Of a DNA stretch of 64,000 bases, positions 57,897 through 64,000 are shown in pieces; position 1 is the first letter of the stretch; every line of letters begins with the position of its first letter. The position numbers were made by a program, and so were the translations under genes. Source of the stretch: Ulota crispa (lineage: Eukaryota > Streptophyta > Bryopsida > Orthotrichales > Orthotrichaceae); contig OY987246.1 of the NCBI GenBank assembly GCA_963920765.1, positions 19,712,868 through 19,776,867 of the forward strand, written 5' to 3'. The notes below the pieces were generated by a model. It was not told the DNA's origin. It did not search any database and saw nothing but the letters and a program-made list of their open reading frames with translations.

Positions 57897-58632
57897 CTCC
57901 CTCTATCCCAATATAAAGCTCCAAAAACTTCTCCACGAAAGATTAACAGTATTTTTAGTCATTATGCTAGTGACAAATGCATTCTAGAATCAATATACCA
58001 CCTACCATATATCTACTAAATTACAAGTTTTTATGTTGTCGTCTAGACTCACAAATTCCATGCAAAAAGTACCATATTTGTGCACCGTTTGAGAACACTA
58101 CAAGGAAAACTATCCAAAATGACAAAAATATGTCCAAATCAACATGGCTAAATCTATAGAAATTGTCCAATTTGACAATTTTTTTGTCATTTTGGACACA
58201 TTTAGTCAATTCGGACATGCCAATTAGGACACAATTTCTTGTAGTGGAAGGCTGCCAGCTCCTCATTATTTTAGTGTTTGAACTTATGACACATGCATTC
58301 TAGAATCAATATACCATCGACCAAATGTGCACAAAATCTCCAACTGTAATGTTGCCAATTGGGCACCCAAATTCCAAGCAAAAAGTACCATATTTGTACA
58401 TGTTGCTAGCTCCTCATTATTGATGATTTAAATATTAGTAGCAACAATGGTACCTCATATGGGCGAGGCCAAGCTTATTAGGAGAGGAATGCTCTTCAAT
58501 TGCTTAACTTTGCCCCCATGAGACCATTGGACATGATAAACGCTTTCTCAACAATTGAAATTAGCAAAAAGGAGCATTTTAATGGGACAAGAATTATGCC
58601 TAATTTGGAGCTTTATATTGGGACATAGGGAG
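57897..58632. mobile_element. Stowaway-like (Tc1/mariner) MITE, 736 bp
   Basis: CTCCCTCTATCCCAATATAA and TTATATTGGGACATAGGGAG are the inverted ends, flanked by TA dinucleotides (57895-57896, 58633-58634). The CTCCCTC tip and TA target are the Stowaway hallmark. The unusual length comes from an internal direct duplication (GCATTCTAGAATCAATATAC at about 57978 and 58297, AAAAAGTACCATATTTGT at about 58065 and 58380) and a nested mini-CACTA. Confidence 0.9.
58096..58246. mobile_element. Mini-CACTA element nested in the Stowaway MITE, 151 bp
   Basis: CACTACAAGGAAAACTATCC and ACACAATTTCTTGTAGTG are the CACTA/TAGTG ends, with a perfect GAA duplication (58093-58095, 58247-58249). TTGTCC / GGACA motifs recur inside, as in the copy at 7468. 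Confidence 0.9.
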
Positions 58633-58690
58633 TAGATTACAAGAGATATTAGCTTAGAGGATATTAGCTTACACGAGTTCTACTATATTA

Positions 58691-59278
58691 GGGGTTGTTT
58701 AGACTATGTTCCACGTCCCATGTGACAAAGTCCCATAGGAGTGCAAAATCCCATCTTTGTGGGCAAGAAAAGATATGGGACTTGGGCTCAAAGATGGATC
58801 TAAGCATTTTGGTCAACTCAAAATTTGAGTGAAGTCCCACTTTTTTTGGTGCCAAAACTTCCAAAAGTTCTGCCATGTAGGCGCCATGTAAGCAAGTAGG
58901 ATGTGTGTCAAGGTTCAACAATTGCATGATTGACACTCCGTCCAAATCAACCAACATAAACTCTATGAGCCTCATTCCATAAATCACTCATGGCAAGCAT
59001 TATAAGATTAGGCAAGTAGTATCAAAAATCATTACGTCTGTATTAGCAAAATGTTGCGTGAGAAACAAACCTCCTCACATGGTTCTTAAAGGAAAGAGAA
59101 GGATCAACTAACCATAACCGTTGTAACCGCAATCAAGTCCTGCTGTTACTAACTAGTTTGTAACAATGTGGGACTTGAGGCATAATTTGAAACGTGAAAT
59201 CCATCTTTTGCCTCTTGGCTAGTCAGATTCTCAGATTGACATGGGACTTGGGACATGAGACATAGTTTGAACCGCCCC
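58691..59278. mobile_element. Tourist-like (PIF/Harbinger) MITE, 588 bp
   Basis: GGGGTTGTTTAGACTATGTT and ACATAGTTTGAACCGCCCC are the inverted ends, between TTA trinucleotides (58688-58690, 59279-59281). A G-rich tip followed by GTTTR and a TTA target is typical of Tourist elements. It is non-coding. Confidence 0.85.
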
Positions 59279-59350
59279 TTAGTATTACTAAACATGAGTT
59301 CCTATATTTTGAGGTTGTTAGCACCTATTAATAAGCAGTTGTAATGAAAT

Positions 59351-59590
59351 CAAGGAACACTTCACATTCTGTCTAATGTTGCACGTCGCACTGAAATTTG
59401 AGAATCTAATTGGTGTAGTCAAAAATTGGGACTTAGTCTTTCACACTATGTCCCAATTGCAAGTCCCACATCTTGATTCATTGCATTTTGTCTACAAGGC
59501 AGTACTTTTTGAAAATTTTGGCGTCAATAAGGAGAGGCTTCACTCAAGGTTTGGGTTAACCATTTTGTTAAATCCAACCTTTAACTCAAG
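59351..59590 (+). repeat. Dispersed repeat shared with 25140-25390
   Basis: Same block order as at 25140 (CACTGAAATTTGAGAATCTA, ATTGGTGTAG, CACTCAAGGTTTGGGTTAAC). Both are probably derivatives of a Tourist-like element such as the one at 58691. Confidence 0.65.
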
Positions 59591-59594
59591 TCCC

Positions 59595-61040
59595 AATAGT
59601 ATTTTTGCATAAAACTAGCAATTGGCACTTGCTGCACTACACATTCATGATTAGAACTTTATTAAGATGTTCATATGTTTGATAGAATGCAAAGTAAAAA
59701 ATTTAGTAAGTTTTATAATTGTATGTATGGCATAATATCCTAGAGGCTGGAGATATGATATTACAAAGGGCCTTGTGATTTAGTAGTGTATTCATGAATT
59801 CCTTTATTACTCCGTTGCGCCCTTAGTAACTCATTGAAGCTAGGGTCTTATGCTAAAATGAAACTTGCACAAATGGGAAATGGGATGTAATTCCAAACGC
59901 CTCTAAATCATTTCTAATTCACAAGAAATAATAAATTGAGAATAATGACAATTAAAATGTCACTTCAACACACAGTTTGGGCTTCACATTTTGCATCTAT
60001 GTGTTTGTGGGGCTAGGGTAGATAATCTTGGCAATTTCACCTACCAAAAACATTGAGATTTTACAAATTTACCATTAGGAGATAAAAGTTGGGATTTTTG
60101 AATTTGTGTATGGATTCACAGAGTGCTAACCCGGTCAGGAGCCGTGGAAGGAGATGGAAAGGACCAAGTTCAATACATAACATTGTTAACCTTCACTGGG
60201 AGGTCCCTTCTGCTCCCCAAAAATGAGGATCCCTAGCCAATGTCATTTGTTAGCTCTGTCCCATGACCAATGAGCTTTGAGAAATTATAACTAAAACCTC
60301 CCCAAGTATATCGGGAGGCATATCCTTCATAGCTGGGGAGGAATCAAACCGACTTAACAATGTTATGATATAGGGGCACATTTTTATCTTTAGACCTTGT
60401 TTGTAAAAAAGCCTGCGCTTTTTCTCCCTGACCCCACAAACCCGTATGTGCAGTACACTAACCTCCCATTTCGTAATTGTCTTGTCTTTAGAACTCGTCA
60501 GCATTTAACTTTGAATATCTCTCTCAATTGTTGCAACGAAATTTTAAAACTAGAAGTTGACAAGGTTTTACAGAGGAGCTATAGTGTACTCCACTATCAA
60601 GAATGTTACCGAGATTTGCAAGTAAACAACTGCTGCGGTCAAGATTTTGCAACCCTAAACCACAAAAAGATTCCAATGTAAGCTTATCTATTCTCAGATC
60701 CAATATGCTAGATCAATGTTTGGGAACTGTCAGCCAACTGCAAAAATTCAGTTGCAAAAAACCAGTTCCCTCTGAACTACAGGCTAAAAGAACGGACAAA
60801 TTTTACAAATATAAAAATAATATGGTACAATATAAATATAAGAAAAATCCGGTACAATCTACTGTTGAGCTGGAACTATACCCGGGTTTTAGCTGGTGAA
60901 GCCAAACTCTCTCCCCGCACGCTGTGCTAGATATACGTTCATTCTTCGTACTCTAAAAATTAATATTTCATTATACACTAAATTTGGACCAAGAATCTTC
61001 AAATCGTCTGCTCCAATAGGAATGCTGCACATGCATTGAC
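59595..61040. other. AT-rich spacer, nothing recognised
   Basis: Frames of up to 98 codons (60397-60899) have no domain. GGTTTGATTCCTCC on the minus strand near 60345 resembles a box B but lacks a partner. The last few hundred bases probably include the 3' UTR of the gene ending at 61044. Confidence 0.4.
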
Positions 61041-61043
61041 GAC

Positions 61044-62575
61044 CTAGTCACGGCCGAAAAAGTGGTGATGTTTCTTGCCCTTCAGCCCCCTCTCCTCGTC
61101 CTCCACGTCCTCCTTTTCATGACGCTCATGGAGTCCATATGCAACTGCAGCACCAGTTTCTAACTCCAGCTCATGCGTCCTACGCTTTTCATGCTCAAGT
61201 TCTCTCCTGAGCCGTCTCACTTCGTCCTGCAGACACCAATTCCCAGACAAGCATCAGCACCACAGTAGTCCAACACGAGCAGTGTATGCAGAGTAACTCC
61301 AAACCTCCGCTACAGAACAAACAGGACATACACCAATTGTTTCCATTTGCTCTTACGAGCTATGTTAGGTGAGTATTAGATGGTCAATTTTAATTGATAT
61401 TCCCACTTTAGTTAGTAAGTAGGAACCAAACAAGGTTGGTAGTAGTATGTAGCATTAGTTTTAGTATGTAGAAATTGTACTAAACTATAATCACATAAAT
61501 GGTTCTTTGTTAAAAGTCTTAAAAGTTCAAAATTAAGGACAACAAACATTTGATAATACTAATCATGATATTATGTAAAATTGGTGAGGATGGTGGATTA
61601 ACTATTATTAATGACTTTAAATCTACCAATAATGTGAACAACAAGTACCAAAAGTGCTAAACACAGTTGACAACATTTGCAAGCTAAGACTCTACAAGTA
61701 CCCTTTGTGCATCTTAACCAGAACTTTTTCCTACAAGCAAGTGGAAACAAGCCTTAATTCAGCAACAATTTAAATGTTTTTAAATGCTTTCCAATTCTTG
61801 AAGTGGAAATTACGACAAAAGATACGACTATTCAGAAACAAAGTCAATAAAAAAAATGCAGCAAAAGCCAAAAAAAAAACGCAATAGAAAATTTGTAAGG
61901 ACGGGGGTACTTCGTTCCTCAAAGCTAAGTTCAAATTTTGTAACCCTAGCGAAAATGAGACAAAAGAAGGATTTGATAGAGAATTTGCCGTAGAACTTAC
62001 ATCTTCATACGCGGCTCCGCCATAGCCTGGCGCTCTGCCATAGCCAGATGCGCGGCCATAGCCGTCAAGCTCAGGTCTCTCGTACTCAGCCTCATAGCGT
62101 GAATTGCGCGAGTCGCGTATTCCCATTCCTAGATCTGAAGCCTCTGCTTCGATATACTCAATTGGTGACTCCATCCGAATTTGCTGCTGCCGACCAGGAT
62201 AGCCTTGATTATACGCACTTGGACCATATCCTTCCCGTCCATATCCTTCCCGTCCATAGCCATATCCCCCAGGCCTGCAATATCATCAAAAGCATCTTAG
62301 TCAAGCAAACGGAAGCATCACTAAGAGCACTCAAATGATGGCCGAGCAGGTGCATACCGTTCAGGGCCATAATACTCCGGTGCACCGCCGACGTACTCTC
62401 CACCAAGCGGCCTTCCACGTTCGTATTCATAACGTGGAGCACCATATCCCTGCTGAACATACTCTCCACCCGGTCGGAAACCACGGTTAACTGCGTCATA
62501 CTCGCTTGGACCATCCTCTCCCAATCCTGTGTTTATTGGGTATCCACCTACACCATCTGGCCGGTAGTACGCCAT
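61044..62575 (-). CDS. Gly/Tyr-rich protein with C-terminal coiled coil and His-rich tail
   Basis: Three exons, 62575-62358, 62274-62001 and 61226-61044, with good GT-AG borders and agreeing phases, encode 224 residues. Residues 1-163 are Gly-, Tyr-, Pro- and Arg-rich with YGREGYGREGYG and YGRASGYGRAPGYGG repeats, so probably disordered. Residues 165-190 (DEVRRLRRELEHEKRRTHEL) are a heptad-like charged helix. Residues 190-205 (AAVAYGLHERHEKED) resemble the alanine/HE-HEKK motif of ABA/stress/ripening-type plant proteins, and the end is KKHHHFFGRD. A leader intron is likely: TTTGCAG|GTGTCC at about 62627, 50 bp upstream of the ATG. No signal peptide or membrane segment. Stress-related or condensate-forming roles are possible but unproven. 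Intron 2 contains a family G MITE. Confidence 0.75.
61339..61748. mobile_element. Family G MITE, copy 2, in intron 2 of the Gly/Tyr-rich gene
   Basis: GTTTCCATTTGCTCTTACGA and CTACAAGCAAGTGGAAAC are the inverted ends. The interior (GTTAGGTGAGTATTAGATGG, GGTCAATTTTAATTG, GTGAACAACAAGTACCAAAA) matches the CTL intron 2 copy closely. Confidence 0.8.
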
Positions 62576-63696
62576 GCTAGATTACTCTAAAAATTATCAC
62601 TCTAATAAATCAAGCCCCTGGACACCTGCAAAGATAAACGAACGTTATAGAAAGGAAGGTTGAGTTTAAATGCAGATGTAGCTATAAGTGCATGAGGGTT
62701 TCAGAGAACGTCGACGTTGTTAGTGTTGAGACGCGACGGACAATCGGTCGATGCCGTGTGGCAGATGCGGAGCTTTGGCTATAATGATATACTTAAAAAT
62801 TGTTAACATGGGAGGTGGCAATTGTTTGTTGTCAAGATGCTGCTCATGTGTAGAGCATGGGTGGTTGGTTATCCAGCCAGCCATGGTAGCTAGTCCGCCT
62901 GCTCCACACGGCAACGGGTGGAGCCCGCAACCTTGACAGATTCTGCGCAGGTATTCCTTCACTTCATGGAGTAGAAAGGCTCTCTACTGTTAGCAATGAT
63001 TATTCCAAATGCAGCAACATTATTCACGAAGAAAATATAAATTCTTTTAGGCAATTTCTGTTGAAGGCCTCCCTTGATACTGGTTCTGTGCCCCAGGTTT
63101 TGTTTGTGCTCACCTGTCATGAAAGTTACCAGGAATTCTTCGTTGATGTTGTCGCTGTTTTAGTTCATTTTAGTGCAAATGAAATAAGATTGTATATGAG
63201 GATTAAAGTACAAAGCTAGACGAGAAGTTCTGTGTTGTTTTGGTGCAACACTGGAATCGAAACTCCTGGCCTGCGAGACAACGACGACTGCTTTGGACCA
63301 AACAAAAACTACTGAAGGTAGACACACCCATTCCCGAGTGGCTCCCAATTCCGCACAGGAGATTTGTGGGTTCACCATATATTAACTTATTGAACTCAAA
63401 GTGGAGTAGTGAACATTATTTGCAAAAACAAATCCGGTCACATGTCAGCTGCTAAGCTAGTCTGGGAGGGTTGGTATTGGGACCATCAAGTGCCATTTTA
63501 GGAACACACTTAAATAATTTCAAGGTTGGTCTAAAGTTGCTTTTAGGGACCTTATAAACTGCAACTTTGCTCTTTAATATAAAATATTCTACAATATTTT
63601 TTCCACAAAAATGATATTCCATGATAGCTTATTGAAACGCTAACCCTATTGGTTTGTTTGCCTAAATTTTCCAAGACCTTGCGGTACCCTAAATCC
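62576..63696. other. Upstream region of the Gly/Tyr-rich gene and spacer
   Basis: The first about 150 bp are probably leader and leader intron of the minus-strand gene. The rest has mixed composition with short uninformative frames. Confidence 0.4.
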
Positions 63697-63700
63697 TTAA

Positions 63701-63926
63701 CCCCTAAATGTCCCAGCTTGCCGCTGTGACCAGTACAATACGGTGTATTTCTCTTGTATTTGGAATGGATCAACACCTCTTCTACATTTGAGACCAACAA
63801 AGAAGTTGAAAAATAGATCAATGCGGTTCTAGTGAGCTACTTAAGATCCCAAGTTAAAATTTCTTATTTGTAGCAAATGACAATTACATGTTAGCCTATA
63901 TACTATGCCCTATGGACATTTAAGGG
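63701..63926. mobile_element. TTAA-flanked MITE, 226 bp
   Basis: CCCCTAAATGTCC and GGACATTTAAGGG are the tips, with TTAA at 63697-63700 and 63927-63930. The length equals that of the copy at 12656, and the interior is closely similar. Confidence 0.92.
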
Positions 63927-63955
63927 TTAAACACTCTAAAATGGGTATGCCTACC

Positions 63956-64000
63956 TTAACGCTTAAACGTCAAGCTCATTCTTGTGGCCAGCTTGCTACA
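63956..64000. mobile_element. Left end of another TTAA-family element, cut by window edge
   Basis: TTAA (63956-63959) is followed by CGCTTAAACGTCAAGC, similar to the family tip. The right end is outside the window. Confidence 0.4.

Noticed and set aside
60330-60360. Second box-B-like motif GGTTTGATTCC on the minus strand
   Set aside because: Isolated 11-mer match with no A box at the right distance.

Overview
The window is nuclear DNA of a land plant. The signs are spliced genes with GT-AG introns, an RNA-editing pentatricopeptide (PPR) protein with a complete DYW deaminase domain, a secreted GH17 beta-1,3-glucanase, telo-box motifs (AAACCCTAA) near promoters, and several plant-type MITE families. 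The intact DYW domain and the intronless PLS-class PPR gene resemble mosses or other spore-bearing plants more than a complex thalloid liverwort that has lost RNA editing. The lineage is a guess from style. A run of exactly 200 Ns (19630-19829) marks a scaffold gap.

Layout. 1-16.7 kb holds no gene I can support. It contains decayed repeats, a tRNA-derived SINE-like unit, minisatellites, GC-rich islands with CCGT/CCGA microsatellites, and many MITEs. 16.7-18.1 kb carries a small three-exon gene of unknown function (+). 18.1-27.8 kb is again repeat-rich, with the gap. 27.9-32.6 kb is a six-exon EndoU (XendoU-family) endoribonuclease gene (-), rebuilt with every junction in phase; its three largest introns each hold a palindromic MITE. 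37.8-40.8 kb is a four-exon choline-transporter-like (SLC44/CTL) membrane protein (+). 42.0-43.7 kb is a two-exon GH17 glucanase (-). 44.7-50.1 kb is transposon DNA, including a 3.16-kb non-autonomous CACTA element with an internal GATTC satellite-like tract. 53.3-55.9 kb is the DYW PPR gene (-). It is divergent from a small unknown gene at 56.5-57.3 kb (+), and about 600 bp with several telo boxes lie between them. 57.9-59.3 kb holds a Stowaway-like MITE with a mini-CACTA nested in it, then a Tourist-like MITE. 61.0-62.6 kb is a three-exon Gly/Tyr-rich protein gene (-).

Most notable is the non-autonomous transposon record. At least ten elements of very different length (73 to about 900 bp) share the tip CCCCTRARNGSCC and are flanked by TTAA (sometimes CTAA). 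In two places a pre-insertion empty site is visible inside the window itself, which shows a 4-bp TTAA-type target duplication like that of piggyBac. A second family makes perfect but variable 4-bp duplications at all four copies. A third, with long palindromic arms and degenerate 9-bp duplications (Mutator-like), is concentrated in and next to the EndoU gene. The genes do not form a pathway; they are independent neighbours.
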